Shown here in pieces: positions 31,961 through 40,653 of a DNA stretch of 64,000 nt (positions are counted from its first letter, which is position 1; each line of letters opens with the position of its first letter). The stretch is from positions 62,001-126,000 of the forward strand of contig NZ_JADWOX010000012.1 in the NCBI RefSeq assembly GCF_016135805.1, in the 5' to 3' direction. Below the pieces are notes generated by a model. It worked only from the letters and a program-made list of their open reading frames with translations. It made no database searches and was not told the origin of the DNA. Both the position numbers and the translations under genes were made by a program. Source of the stretch: Caulobacter hibisci (lineage in GTDB: Bacteria; Pseudomonadota; Alphaproteobacteria; Caulobacterales; Caulobacteraceae).

Positions 31961-32830
31961 CTACCGCAGGTCGTCAGGCTTGCAGATCAGCACGTCCTTG
32001 CCGCCGCGCTTGGCGGGCACGAGGCTGCCGGCGCAGGCCTGCGGGTTGGCCGGGTCGATGATGATCTCGCGGTTGGCCGGCAGCTTGGCCGGGGTCGCGC
32101 CGATCGGGGCCGCGGGCTTCTTGACAGCCGGAGCGGCGGCGGCGGGCTTGGCGACCGGCTTGGCGGCGGCCGGTTTCTGGACCGCCGGCTTGGGCGCCGA
32201 AGCCTCGACCTTGGCCGGAGCGGGCTTGGCGGGCGCTGGCGCCGGGGCCTCCTCGACCGGGGCAGGGGCCGGAGCGGCCAGCGCGGCTTCCGGCTCGACC
32301 GGCACGGCGCTCTTGACGTTGTAGTTCAGGGCCTGGCCGAACAGGTTGGACTTGGTTTCGAGCGTCTTGGCGCGGGTCTCGCAGTCGCCGGGCGGCGACC
32401 AGCTCATCCACACCTGGGCCAGGCGGGCCTTGTCGACGCTTTCCGAACCGCCCCAGATCGAGCGGCCCTTCTTCATCGAGGCCGCGCCATATTCCGAGAT
32501 CGGGCGCGGGCTGGCCTTCTCGGCGGCGGTGATGGCCGAGGCGTAGATCTTCAGGTCCGAGCGCGCCTGGTTGCGCATGGCCGGATATTCCTTCAGCGCG
32601 GCGGCCGCGCCGTCGGGGCCGGGGAAGGCCTTCTCGATGCGGGTCACCTCGGGCATCACCTTGTCGTACAGCTCGACATAGCCGCCGAGCGCGCCGTAGC
32701 ACCAGGCGATGTAGCCGTACTCGTCGTTCGGCGGCGTGGCGGCGGGCTGGGTGCGCGGCGGCGGGGCCGCGGTGGTCACGGGCGCGTCCTGCGCCATCAG
32801 GGCGAGGGCGAGAAGAAGAGCGGTCGCCAT
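31961..32830 (-). CDS. Hypothetical exported protein with Pro/Ala/Lys-rich C-terminal half
   Basis: A 289-residue protein. The ATG at 32830 has AAGGATCT upstream and gives a short hydrophobic signal (MATALLLALALMAQDAP). Residues about 35-170 form a conserved-looking helical domain (EYGYIAWCYGALGGYVELYD, IWGGSESVDKARLAQVWMSW). The next 110 residues are low-complexity Pro/Ala/Lys (PAAAKPVAKPAAAAP), followed by a short Cys-containing end. No named family recognised. It may be a periplasmic or envelope-spanning protein. Confidence 0.72.
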   Translation of the reverse strand: MATALLLALALMAQDAPVTTAAPPPRTQPAATPPNDEYGYIAWCYGALGGYVELYDKVMPEVTRIEKAFPGPDGAAAALKEYPAMRNQARSDLKIYASAITAAEKASPRPISEYGAASMKKGRSIWGGSESVDKARLAQVWMSWSPPGDCETRAKTLETKSNLFGQALNYNVKSAVPVEPEAALAAPAPAPVEEAPAPAPAKPAPAKVEASAPKPAVQKPAAAKPVAKPAAAAPAVKKPAAPIGATPAKLPANREIIIDPANPQACAGSLVPAKRGGKDVLICKPDDLR

Positions 32831-33125
32831 ACGGCCGGAGATCCTTTTAGTGACGTCAGCGGACTGACTAGAGCATTTCGGACCGCAATGGGACCTCAGC
32901 ATGGCGCCGACCCGACAAGGCGACGCTTCAAGCTCAGCCATAACGGCGAAGCCGCCGGATGGCTCCGCCGATCGCGACAATTCTGAACAAGTTTACATGT
33001 GCGACGCAGCAATCGCCGGGTGGGTCGCGTACGACACGTGTGCTATGAGGCGCTTCCGGAGCGTCATCCTGGGGACGTTCGGATCCGTATCTCCCAGGAT
33101 CGGCCGGCTTTTAAGACCCCTCCGC

Positions 33126-33821
33126 ATGACCTTCTGGCGCAACATCGCAAGCATCGCGGCCCGCCGTCTGGATTTGGCGGAGTGCGCCGAATGTCCGCCC
33201 GGCCCGCCCGGACAGGACCCGGCCTTCTCCACGGCCGTGACGGCGCTCGGCGCCAAGCTGGCCAAGGCCGACGGCAGCGCCGACGGCCACGAGTTCGCGG
33301 CCTTCTCGCAGGTCTTCCACCCGGATCCGGCCTCCGAGCAGAACATCCATCGCCTGTACGATCTGGCCCGCCAGACCACCCACGGCTTCGAGAGCTACGC
33401 CAAGCGGCTGGCCAAGCGCTATCGCTCGTGCCCGCAGCTGCTGGAAGACGTGCTCGACGGCCTGTTCCACATCGCCAAGGCCGACGGCGCGGTGACCCAG
33501 GACGAGCTCGACTACCTGGAGCGGGTGGCCGAGCTGTTTGGCCTGTCGGCCCTGGCCTTCCGCCGCCTCAGCGCCACCCACCTGGGGGCGGAGGCCGACG
33601 ATCCCTACGTGATCCTGGACGTGGCGGCCGACGCCGACGACGCGGCCGTGCGCAGCGCCTGGAAGAGCGCCCTGTCGGACGCCCACCCCGATCGCGCCCG
33701 CGCCCGCGGCCTGCCGGCCGAGTTCATCGAGGTGGCCGAGGCCAAGGCCGCGGCGATCAATGCGGCTTTCAGCACCGTAATGCGCGAGCGGCGGGAACTG
33801 GGACTGGCCGCCGCGGGTTGA
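33126..33821 (+). CDS. TerB-DnaJ (DjlA-like) protein
   Basis: A 231-residue protein. The N-terminal two-thirds is a TerB-like helical domain (FSTAVTALGAKLAKADGSAD, LFHIAKADGAVTQDELDYLE), and the C-terminal 70 residues form a J domain with the HPD motif in LSDAHPDRARARGLP, which stimulates DnaK-type ATPases. DjlA has this order plus a membrane helix, which is not evident here. The ATG at 33126 is chosen because upstream codons read as non-coding. The target chaperone partner is unknown. Confidence 0.87.
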   Translation: MTFWRNIASIAARRLDLAECAECPPGPPGQDPAFSTAVTALGAKLAKADGSADGHEFAAFSQVFHPDPASEQNIHRLYDLARQTTHGFESYAKRLAKRYRSCPQLLEDVLDGLFHIAKADGAVTQDELDYLERVAELFGLSALAFRRLSATHLGAEADDPYVILDVAADADDAAVRSAWKSALSDAHPDRARARGLPAEFIEVAEAKAAAINAAFSTVMRERRELGLAAAG

Positions 33822-33954
33822 GCGAAAACCGCTTTGTGAATGAACCCAACGGGTGTTCAGTTGACGTTCAGACCTCGTGATCCAACCTAGTGGTCGTACG
33901 GACGGAGATTCCGGGCGCCTCGCGCCCTTGAGTGAAGGCCCCGAGAGGACGACG

Positions 33955-34254
33955 ATGAACATGAGCGCGACATCGCCCGGCGGCGGGCCTTCGGCCTGGC
34001 GCGGTCTGGCGGCCCTGGTCGGCGCCGTGGCCACGGCCATCGCCGTTTCGGTCGCCGCCATCGTCGCCGTCGTCTTCGCCGCTACCCTGGTCGTGGTCGG
34101 CTTCATGGCCACCGCGCTCCTGGGCCTCGCCGCCTTCGCCCTGCGCGGCCGCCGCCAGGCCCACGCCAAGGCTTCCGCCGATCCCTCGCTGATCGAAGCC
34201 CGCAACGTCGGCGGACATTCCTGGGTCGCCTACGGCTGGAACGAGCGGCGGTAG
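33955..34254 (+). CDS. Small two-helix membrane protein
   Basis: A 99-residue protein with a long hydrophobic region that likely makes two transmembrane helices (GLAALVGAVATAIAVSVAAI and VVFAATLVVVGFMATALLGL), then a basic stretch (RGRRQAHAK) and a polar end SWVAYGWNERR. The ATG follows GAGAGGACGACG. No family recognised. A second membrane-protein gene starts 8 bases after its stop. Confidence 0.72.
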   Translation: MNMSATSPGGGPSAWRGLAALVGAVATAIAVSVAAIVAVVFAATLVVVGFMATALLGLAAFALRGRRQAHAKASADPSLIEARNVGGHSWVAYGWNERR

Positions 34255-34261
34255 GCTTATC

Positions 34262-34693
34262 TTGCTGAACGCCCTGGCCTCGGCGGCGCTGGCGTTGCCG
34301 CTCTTTTGCCTGGCCATCTTCAATCCGCTGTTCTTTCCCTTCAGCCTGCTTCCCGCGGCGGGGACGGCGTGCCTTGTCATGGGGGTGATCGGCGGCGTCA
34401 GGCAGCGGGCCAAGGCCCTGCTGCTTTTCCTGATCCCGGTAATTTTGAGCCACATTCTGCTTTTCGCGGCCGTTTTGGACGGGCCACGGATGCAGGTCGC
34501 CCAGTACGAAGGTTTCGACGACGGTCGATGGGATGTCATCGGACCGCTTTTTCTCGTCGCGCAATTGGCGCTCTGCGGCTGGGCCTTCAGCCGTGCCCGC
34601 GCAGCCAGGCGACCCGCGGTCCTGCTCTTGAGCTTCACGCTGCTGTTCGCGCTGTTCGCTGGCGTGATGACCCTGTTCCCGCTGACCAACTGA
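34262..34693 (+). CDS. Hypothetical membrane protein (TTG start)
   Basis: A 143-residue protein with about four hydrophobic segments (including LPLFCLAIFNPLFFPFSLLP and ALLLFLIPVILSHILLFAAV). The proposed TTG is the first codon after the upstream gene's stop that gives this reading frame, and no ATG fits. Base composition is slightly lower in GC than its neighbours. No family recognised. It is probably co-transcribed with the 33955 gene. Confidence 0.6.
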   Translation: MLNALASAALALPLFCLAIFNPLFFPFSLLPAAGTACLVMGVIGGVRQRAKALLLFLIPVILSHILLFAAVLDGPRMQVAQYEGFDDGRWDVIGPLFLVAQLALCGWAFSRARAARRPAVLLLSFTLLFALFAGVMTLFPLTN

Positions 34694-34744
34694 GCCGCGA
34701 GTTGGCCACTTGCACTTGCGCCGGCCATTGGCGACATTGGCTTT

Positions 34745-34758
34745 CAAACAAATGTTGG
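34745..34758. promoter_or_regulatory. Candidate operator, AACAAATGTT motif
   Basis: CAAACAAATGTTGG lies immediately before the GGGAGG ribosome site and 10 bases from the ATG at 34768. It is the second copy of the motif shared with 30257 and 36448. Confidence 0.55.
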
Positions 34759-34767
34759 GAGGCGGGC

Positions 34768-35058
34768 ATGATCGGCGTGGTGGCGGTGTTGAAGGTCCAG
34801 CCGGACAAGACGTCTGAGTTCGAGGCTGTGTTCCTGGATCTCGCGGCCAAGGTGAAGGCCAACGAGCCCGGCGCGATCGTCTATCAGCTGACGAAATCCA
34901 AGACCGAGGCCGGGGTCTACAAGGTGCTGGAGCTCTACGCCTCCGAAGAGGCCCTCAAACACCACGGCGGCACCGACTATTTCAAGGCCGCCGGCGCGGC
35001 CATGGGACCTTTCATGGCCGCGCGTCCGGAGATCGAATATCTCGACGCGGTGGAGTAG
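34768..35058 (+). CDS. Antibiotic biosynthesis monooxygenase (ABM) family, quinol monooxygenase-like
   Basis: A 96-residue ferredoxin-like-fold protein that usually works as a dimer without cofactor, oxidising quinols or similar compounds (YgiN type). VAVLKVQPDKTSEFEAVFLD, NEPGAIVYQLTKSKTE, YKVLELYASEEALKHHGGTD and YFKAA match the ABM domain. The strong ribosome site GGGAGG overlaps a candidate operator. It may belong to a redox or electrophile regulon with the OYE gene at 36503. Confidence 0.9.
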   Translation: MIGVVAVLKVQPDKTSEFEAVFLDLAAKVKANEPGAIVYQLTKSKTEAGVYKVLELYASEEALKHHGGTDYFKAAGAAMGPFMAARPEIEYLDAVE

Positions 35059-35125
35059 GGCGCGCTTGACGCAGGCCTGAGGTTTCGCGCATCCCGGCGG
35101 CCTGAAGTCCGCCTGGAGCAAGACC

Positions 35126-36184
35126 TTGAGCCGTTTCTGGAGCCCGCTGGTCCACACGCTGTCGCCCTATGTGCCGGGCGAGCAGCCGAAGATCGCCGAC
35201 CTGGTCAAGCTGAACACCAACGAGAGCCCCTACGGACCTTCGCCCAAGGCCGTGGACGCGATCGCGGCGGCGGCCGGCGAGGCCCTGCGGCTCTATCCCG
35301 ATCCGACCTCGACCGCGCTGCGCGAGACCCTGGCGGCCCATCACGGCGTGGCCGTGGAGCAGGTGTTCGTCGGCAACGGCTCGGACGAGGTGCTGGCCCA
35401 CGCCTTCCGCGCCCTGCTGGGCCATGAGTCGCCGCTGCTGTTCCCCGACATCACCTACAGCTTCTATCCGACCTATTGCCGGCTGTTCGACGTGGCCTAC
35501 GAGACCGTGCCCCTGGCCGAGGACCTGTCGGTGCGGATCGAGGACTATCGCCGTCCGGCCGGGGCGATCATCGTCGCCAATCCCAACGCTCCGACCGGCG
35601 TGGCCCTGACCCGCGCCGAGATCGCTTGCCTGCTGGCCGAGCACCCCGACAAGCCGGTGGTGATCGACGAGGCCTATGTCGATTTCGGCGGCGAGAGCGC
35701 CATTCCGCTGGTCGCCGACCACCCGAACCTCCTGGTCGTGCAGACGATGTCGAAGTCGCGGGCCCTGGCCGGCCTGCGGGTCGGCTACGCCATCGGCGAC
35801 GCGGCCCTGATCGAGGGGCTGACGCGGGTCAAGGACAGCTTCAACTCCTATCCCCTGGGCCGTCCTGCCCAGGCCGGGGCGATCGCCTCGATCGAGGACG
35901 AGGCCTTCTTCCAGGATAGCCGCGCCAAGGTGATCGCCGGCCGCCTGCGGCTGGTCGAGGGGCTGGAGGCGCGGTGCTTCTCCGCGCCTGCGTCCTCGGC
36001 AAACTTCGTCTTCGCCCGCCACGAGTCGCGGCCCGGCGCCGAGCTGGCGGCGGAGCTCCGGGCGCGGGGAGTCATCGTCCGCCGCTTCGACGCGCCGCGC
36101 ATCGGGGATCATCTGCGGATCACGGTAGGCACGGACGGCCAGATCGATCGGCTGCTGACGGCGCTAGACGAGATTTTGGGGTAG
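35126..36184 (+). CDS. hisC: Histidinol-phosphate aminotransferase family
   Basis: A 352-residue PLP enzyme of fold type [85 protein letters not shown] and the PLP lysine in [19 protein letters not shown] match HisC, which transaminates imidazole acetol phosphate in histidine synthesis. Some alphaproteobacterial members act instead on aromatic amino acids, so the substrate is not certain. It starts with TTG behind CTGGAGC. No other his genes are nearby. Confidence 0.9.
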   Translation: MSRFWSPLVHTLSPYVPGEQPKIADLVKLNTNESPYGPSPKAVDAIAAAAGEALRLYPDPTSTALRETLAAHHGVAVEQVFVGNGSDEVLAHAFRALLGHESPLLFPDITYSFYPTYCRLFDVAYETVPLAEDLSVRIEDYRRPAGAIIVANPNAPTGVALTRAEIACLLAEHPDKPVVIDEAYVDFGGESAIPLVADHPNLLVVQTMSKSRALAGLRVGYAIGDAALIEGLTRVKDSFNSYPLGRPAQAGAIASIEDEAFFQDSRAKVIAGRLRLVEGLEARCFSAPASSANFVFARHESRPGAELAAELRARGVIVRRFDAPRIGDHLRITVGTDGQIDRLLTALDEILG

Positions 36185-36216
36185 GGGCGCAAGGCTCTTA
36201 CCCAGACAACTCAATT

Positions 36217-36321
36217 TCCGCGCATCCCCGCGAAGGCGGGGATCCAAGCTGGCTTTCAGGTCGTGGTGCGGCCGTGGATTGTCCGCTGACTCGGCTTGGG
36301 TCCCCGCCTTCGCGGGGAAAC
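36217..36321. repeat. Palindromic repeat, family E
   Basis: Left arm CGCATCCCCGCGAAGGCGGG and right arm CCCCGCCTTCGCGGGGAAAC surround GATCCAAGCT and AGCTTGGGT-like blocks. It lies between the HisC and OYE genes. Confidence 0.8.
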
Positions 36322-36447
36322 TCGGGTGAGGGGTGGGCGCAGAACTGCGGGCGGCGGGGCTGGTCGCTGATTTTCCCGGCCCGGCCTTCCCATCCCGCTC
36401 CCGTCTCACCAGATACAGCGACCGTTGCAGTATTTCTGCATGGCGGT

Positions 36448-36471
36448 GGATCCAAACAAATGTTTGGATCC
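36448..36471. promoter_or_regulatory. Strong dyad operator candidate upstream of the OYE gene
   Basis: Arms GGATCCAAAC and GTTTGGATCC are perfectly complementary over 10 bp around AAAT. It lies 31 bases upstream of the ATG at 36503. Size and symmetry suit a TetR-family repressor, but none is encoded in the window. Confidence 0.7.
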
Positions 36472-36502
36472 TGGCAAATCATACTCCTGCCGGAGCGCCC
36501 GC

Positions 36503-37594
36503 ATGGCCCTCGACGCCCTCTTCAAGCCGTTTGAATTCAAGTCGCTGAAGCTGCCCAACCGGGTGGTCATGGCGCCGATGACCCGCTCGTTCTCGCCGGG
36601 CGGCGTGGCGACCGACGACGTCGCGGCCTATTACGCCCGCCGCGCGGCCGCCCAGGTCGGGCTGATCGTCACCGAAGGCACGGGCGTGGCCCGCGACGCC
36701 TCGCTGAACGACGCCAACATCCCGCGCTTCCACGGCGAGAAGGAACTGGCGGCCTGGAAGAAGGTCGTCGACGAGGTCCACGCCGTCGGCGGCCTGATCG
36801 CGCCGCAGCTGTGGCATGTGGGTTCGGCCAAGGGCAAGGACGTGCTGGGCAAGATCGACAGCCCCTCGGGCGTGTCCAAGGCCGGCGGCGCGCCATTCAC
36901 CGAGCCGATGACCGACGCCGAGATCGCCGACACCATCGCCGCCTTCGCCACGGCGGCCGCCGACGCCAAGCGCCTGGGCTTCGACGCCATCGAGCTGCAC
37001 GGCGCCCACGGCTACCTGATCGATCAGTTCTTCTGGAACGGCACCAACCTGCGGGGCGACGCCTATGGCGGTCCCGGCATCGCCGAGCGCAGCGCCTTCG
37101 CCGCCGAGATCCTGAAAGCCGTCCGCGCCGCCGTCGGCCCCGACTATCCGGTGATCATCCGCCTGTCGCAGTGGAAGCAGCAGGACTATGCGGTCAAGAA
37201 CGCCGAGACCCCGCAACTGCTGGAAGCCTGGCTGCAGCCGCTGGCCGACGCCGGCGCCGACATCTTCCATTGCAGCCAGCGCCGCTTCTGGGAGCCGGAG
37301 TTCGAAGGCAGCGACCTCAACTTCGCCGGCTGGACCAAGAAGCTGACCGGCGCCCCGACCATCACCGTCGGCTCGGTGGGCCTGTCGGGCGAGTTCATCG
37401 CGGCCTTCGGCGGCGAAGGCAGCCAGCCCGCCTCGATCGACGGCCTGCTGGAACGCCTCGACCGCGGCGAGTTCGACCTCGTCGGCGTCGGCCGCGCCCT
37501 GCTGCAGGATCCGGAATGGGTCGTGAAGATCCGCGACGGCCGCGAGGACGAGCTGCAGAGCTTCAGCCGCGAGGCGCTGGGGGTTCTGTACTAG
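36503..37594 (+). CDS. Old Yellow Enzyme-type NADH:flavin oxidoreductase (alkene reductase)
   Basis: A 363-residue FMN enzyme of the OYE/NemA class that reduces activated alkenes, quinones or nitro-compounds. LFKPFEFKSLKLPNRVVMAP, MTRSFSPGGVATDDVAAYYA, LWHVGSAKG, GFDAIELHGAHGYLIDQFFW and VGVGRALLQDPEWV fit the barrel, with His in LHGAHGYL. The pair usually written HxxN reads HGAH, as in several OYE members. Start at 36503 with GGAG upstream. The promoter region carries a 10-bp-arm dyad. Confidence 0.9.
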   Translation: MALDALFKPFEFKSLKLPNRVVMAPMTRSFSPGGVATDDVAAYYARRAAAQVGLIVTEGTGVARDASLNDANIPRFHGEKELAAWKKVVDEVHAVGGLIAPQLWHVGSAKGKDVLGKIDSPSGVSKAGGAPFTEPMTDAEIADTIAAFATAAADAKRLGFDAIELHGAHGYLIDQFFWNGTNLRGDAYGGPGIAERSAFAAEILKAVRAAVGPDYPVIIRLSQWKQQDYAVKNAETPQLLEAWLQPLADAGADIFHCSQRRFWEPEFEGSDLNFAGWTKKLTGAPTITVGSVGLSGEFIAAFGGEGSQPASIDGLLERLDRGEFDLVGVGRALLQDPEWVVKIRDGREDELQSFSREALGVLY

Positions 37595-37603
37595 TTAGAA
37601 GAA

Positions 37604-37804
37604 GACCCCCTCAGTCGCTCCGCGACAGCTCCCCCAGAGGGGGAGCATCTATCTGGCAAGGCGTCGGATCAGATCCTCCCCCTCTGGGGGAGGTGGCCCG
37701 GAGGGCCGGAGGGGGTGCGTTTTCAGCTGCCGAGGCCCTGGCCGACTTCGCTCCAACTCCCCCCACCGATCGCTGCGCGATCACCTCCCCCAGAGGGGGA
37801 GGTT
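37604..37804. repeat. Palindromic repeats, family A (multiple units)
   Basis: Several CCCCCTCTGGGGGAGG-type units, separated by GGCCCGGAGGGCCGGAGG and GATCGCTGCGCGATC variable arms, fill the gap between converging OYE and SDR genes. They match 981-1130 and 55191-55315. Confidence 0.8.
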
Positions 37805-37824
37805 CGCAGTGCTCAATCGGCCGC

Positions 37825-38616
37825 CTAAGCGATCGTCGTCACCAGGCCGCCCTCGACCTTCAGCGACGCGCCGTTGGTCGCCGCCGAGAGCGGGCTGGCG
37901 ACATAGGCCACGAGGCTGGCCACTTCCTGCGGTTCGATCATCCGTTGCAGCAGCGACGACGTGCGGTGCTTTTCGAAGAACTCGGCTTCGTGCTCGGCCG
38001 GCGTGCCTTCCGGATTGGTCGAGACGCTCTTGAGGAAGTCGAAGATGCCCGCCGCGCGGGTCGGGCCGGGCAGGACCGAATTGACCGTCACGCCCGTGCC
38101 CTTGGTCGCTTGCGCCAGACCGCGCGCGACCGCCAGCTGGGCGCTCTTGGTCATGCCGTAGTGGACCATCTCGCCGGGGATCGCCAAGCCGCTTTCGCTG
38201 GAGATGAAGATCACCCGGCCCCAGTCGCGCTCCAGCATGCCGGGGAAGTAGCCGCGCGACAGGCGCACGCCGCTCATCACATTGACCTCGAACAGGTGCA
38301 GCCAGTCCTCGTCGGTGATGTCGGCGAAGGCCTTCATCTCGTAGATGCCGAGGTTGTTGACCAGGACGTCGACCTGGGGAACGGCCTTCAGGATCGCCTG
38401 GACCCCCTCGGCCGTGGCCGCGTCGGCCAGCACGCCCTCGACCTTGGCGCCGCCCGAGGCGCGGATGTCGGCCACGGCCTCGTCGAGCTTGGCCTGGCTG
38501 CGGCCGGTGACGAACACCTTGGCGCCTTCGACGGCGAGGGTGCGGGCGATTTCCAGCCCGATGCCGGCGGTCGAGCCGGTGACGAGGGCGGTCTTGTCTT
38601 CGAGTTTGAGATCCAT
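37825..38616 (-). CDS. Short-chain dehydrogenase/reductase (SDR)
   Basis: A 263-residue NAD(P)-dependent oxidoreductase. The nucleotide motif is ALVTGSTAGIGLEIARTL, NNLG appears in VLVNNLGIYEMK, catalytic Ser lies in FISSESGLAIPG, and Tyr and Lys in YGMTKSAQLAVARGLAQ. The substrate is unknown. The gene starts near 38616 and is followed on the same strand, after a gap with no coding signal, by nothing related. The SMP-30 gene lies upstream on the same strand, 107 bases away. Confidence 0.9.
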   Translation of the reverse strand: MDLKLEDKTALVTGSTAGIGLEIARTLAVEGAKVFVTGRSQAKLDEAVADIRASGGAKVEGVLADAATAEGVQAILKAVPQVDVLVNNLGIYEMKAFADITDEDWLHLFEVNVMSGVRLSRGYFPGMLERDWGRVIFISSESGLAIPGEMVHYGMTKSAQLAVARGLAQATKGTGVTVNSVLPGPTRAAGIFDFLKSVSTNPEGTPAEHEAEFFEKHRTSSLLQRMIEPQEVASLVAYVASPLSAATNGASLKVEGGLVTTIA

Positions 38617-38722
38617 CGCGGGACTCCGTGGCTTGCTGCACTCCAGGTGGGGGCGCAGCCGAGCGGGACCATGCGCAGACCGGGCACATGGCCTGTGAAC
38701 TCAAGTCACAGATCAGCGGCGA

Positions 38723-39634
38723 TCAGGCATTGAAGTTCAAGCTTAGGCCGGGCCGCGGCCAGCGTGTCTTGAACAGTATTCCCGTCCCGGAGGCGGTGAT
38801 CCAGGCGTCGCGCCGGTCGACGCCGCCGAAGCAGATGTTGGTGACGATCACGTCGGGCACGGCGAAGTGCTCGGTCGTCCCGTCCGGCGAGAAGGCTGTG
38901 ATCCCGCCGTTGATGATGGTCGCCACGCACACCCGGCCGTCGGCCTCGACCGCCAGGCTGTCGAGCAACTGGTAGCCCGGCAGGTTGCAGACCACGCGGC
39001 CGGGCTGGAGCGGGGCCGGCGGCGCCAGCTCACCGGGCGCGGCGACGTCGAAGGCCCAGAGGCGGCCCAGCATGGTGTCGGCGACATAGACCACGTCCTC
39101 GTCCGGCGACAGGCCCACGCCGTTGGGCGAGATCAGGTGGTCGCGGAGCCGGACGATGTGACTGCCGTCGGCCCTGGCGTAGTACAGCGCCCCGTACTTG
39201 CGGCCGTCCGGCGTCGAGCAGCCATGATCGGTGAACCAGAAGCCGCCGTGCCTGTCGAAAACGAGATCGTTGGGGCCGACCAGCCGCTTGCCGTCGCAGG
39301 CCTCGTACAGCGTGGTCACCGCGCCGGTGGAAAGGTCCACCCGCTGGATCGAGCCGCCCGTGTGGCTCTCGGGCGTCGGGCCGGGGATGTTGAGCCCGCC
39401 CATGTCGAAGAAGGCGAAGCTGCCGCCGTTGTTGGTGATGTAGACCGCCCCATCCGGGCCGATGGCCGCGCCGTTAGGGCCGCCGGGCAGGTCGGCGACG
39501 GTGGTCCGGGTTCCGTCGGGCGCGATCCGCGTCAGGGTCTGGCGCTGGATCTCGACCAGCAGCACCGAGCCGTCGGCCATGGCGATCGGGCCTTCGGGAA
39601 ACTGCAGGCCTTCGGCGACGAGGGTCAGGTCCAT
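38723..39634 (-). CDS. SMP-30/gluconolactonase family protein
   Basis: A 303-residue six-bladed beta-propeller of the SMP-30/gluconolaconase/LRE family, likely a metal-dependent lactonase. GLQFPEGPIAMADGSVLLVE gives the first-blade Glu ligand, LPGGPNGAAIGPDGAVYITN the Asn ligand, SPNGVGLSPDEDVVYVADTM another Asn, and LAVEADGRVCVATI the Asp. All four metal ligands appear present. It may work with the downstream SDR, for example oxidation of a sugar to a lactone then hydrolysis, but this is a guess. Confidence 0.9.
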   Translation of the reverse strand: MDLTLVAEGLQFPEGPIAMADGSVLLVEIQRQTLTRIAPDGTRTTVADLPGGPNGAAIGPDGAVYITNNGGSFAFFDMGGLNIPGPTPESHTGGSIQRVDLSTGAVTTLYEACDGKRLVGPNDLVFDRHGGFWFTDHGCSTPDGRKYGALYYARADGSHIVRLRDHLISPNGVGLSPDEDVVYVADTMLGRLWAFDVAAPGELAPPAPLQPGRVVCNLPGYQLLDSLAVEADGRVCVATIINGGITAFSPDGTTEHFAVPDVIVTNICFGGVDRRDAWITASGTGILFKTRWPRPGLSLNFNA

Positions 39635-39681
39635 GTCGTCTCGCTCCCTTGCGGCGTCTCTGTCGGACGCTCCATGGGAGT

Positions 39682-39693
39682 AAACGGTCGTTT
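39682..39693. promoter_or_regulatory. AAAC-N4-GTTT dyad upstream of the SMP-30 gene
   Basis: AAACGGTCGTTT lies 47 bases upstream of the start at 39634. It has the same AAAC/GTTT half-sites as the OYE dyad but a different centre (GGTC), so it may be for another TetR-type regulator. Confidence 0.45.
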
Positions 39694-39719
39694 GAGAGGG
39701 CCGGCAAGCTGCCGCTAGG

Positions 39720-40094
39720 TCAGTTCAGGTCAAACAGGTCGTAGGCGATCAGCTTCAGCCGCGCGTCGAGGAAGGCCCGACCGTAGCTGGAGCGCTTGAG
39801 AGCGGCTTGGTCGACGCCGTGGTCGGTGTCCGAACCGCTGGCGCCGGGCGCGGCGCAAGGGACCGACAGACGCAGGGTGCGACCGACCTTCAGCGTCACG
39901 CCCGGCTCGGCCCGATAGACCTTGGCGACCACCAGGCAGCGGCCACGCGGCCGACGCGCCAGGCCCACGTGCTGGACCTGGACCACGGCGATCTCGGCGG
40001 CCTTGTCGCGGGCGGCCTGGCGTGCATCGGCGGCGGCCGCCTCCGGCGTCGTCGTCTGGGCCAGCAGGGCCGCGGCGGCCAGTAGGGCGCTCAC
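39720..40094 (-). CDS. Hypothetical protein translated from the folA stop
   Basis: A 124-residue protein of unknown function beginning with GTG, which overlaps the folA stop (GTGA). It has a short hydrophobic start (MSALLAAAALLAQTTTPEAA), probably a signal peptide, then a helical Ala-rich segment and a mixed domain with one GRC and one VPC cysteine (GRCLVVAKVYRAEPGVTLKV). It is likely periplasmic. Co-transcribed with folA and thyA. Confidence 0.72.
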   Translation of the reverse strand: MSALLAAAALLAQTTTPEAAAADARQAARDKAAEIAVVQVQHVGLARRPRGRCLVVAKVYRAEPGVTLKVGRTLRLSVPCAAPGASGSDTDHGVDQAALKRSSYGRAFLDARLKLIAYDLFDLN

Positions 40095-40609
40095 TTGCGT
40101 TCCAGCACGCGGAACACGAACGGGAAGTCGTCGCCCTCGCCGGCCGGGCGTTCCTCGCGGCGCACCTCGGTCCAGGCGCTCTCGTCGAAGGCCGGGAAGT
40201 GGACGTCGCCCTGAACTTCTGCCTGCACCTCGGTGACGTAAATGCGCTTGGCGCGGGGCAGGGCCAGTTCGAACAGGGCCGCGCCGCCGATGACGCAGAC
40301 CTCCTCGACACCGTCCTCGGCCGCCTGCTCCTTGCCGATTTGGACGGCTTCCATCCAGGTGTCGCAGACCACGGCGCCTTCGGCCTCGAACTTGTGGTCG
40401 CGGGTGAGCACGATGTTCAGTCGGCCGGGCAGGGGGCGCCTGGGCAGGCTGTCCCAGGTCTTGCGGCCCATGATCACCGGCTTGCCCAGCGTGGCGGCCT
40501 TGAACATCGCAAGGTCCGACTTCAGCCGCCAGGGCAGGTCGTTGTCGCGGCCGATGACGCCGTTGAGCGAGCGGGCCACTGGGCCGACGGTAAGGATGGG
40601 GGCGGTCAT
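40091..40609 (-). CDS. folA: Dihydrofolate reductase
   Basis: The 172-residue enzyme reduces dihydrofolate to tetrahydrofolate with NADPH, the target of trimethoprim. NGVIGRDNDLPWRLKSDLAM, IMGRKTWDSLPRRPLPGRLN, VLTRD and VCVIGGAALFELALPRAKRI are textbook DHFR blocks, including the catalytic Asp in LPWRLKSDL. It lies 44 bases downstream of thyA, whose reaction makes the dihydrofolate it reduces. Confidence 0.96.
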   Translation of the reverse strand: MTAPILTVGPVARSLNGVIGRDNDLPWRLKSDLAMFKAATLGKPVIMGRKTWDSLPRRPLPGRLNIVLTRDHKFEAEGAVVCDTWMEAVQIGKEQAAEDGVEEVCVIGGAALFELALPRAKRIYVTEVQAEVQGDVHFPAFDESAWTEVRREERPAGEGDDFPFVFRVLERK

Positions 40610-40653
40610 GGGCGACTCTTAGCCGTCCGTCGCCTGATCCGGAAGGTCGGGTT

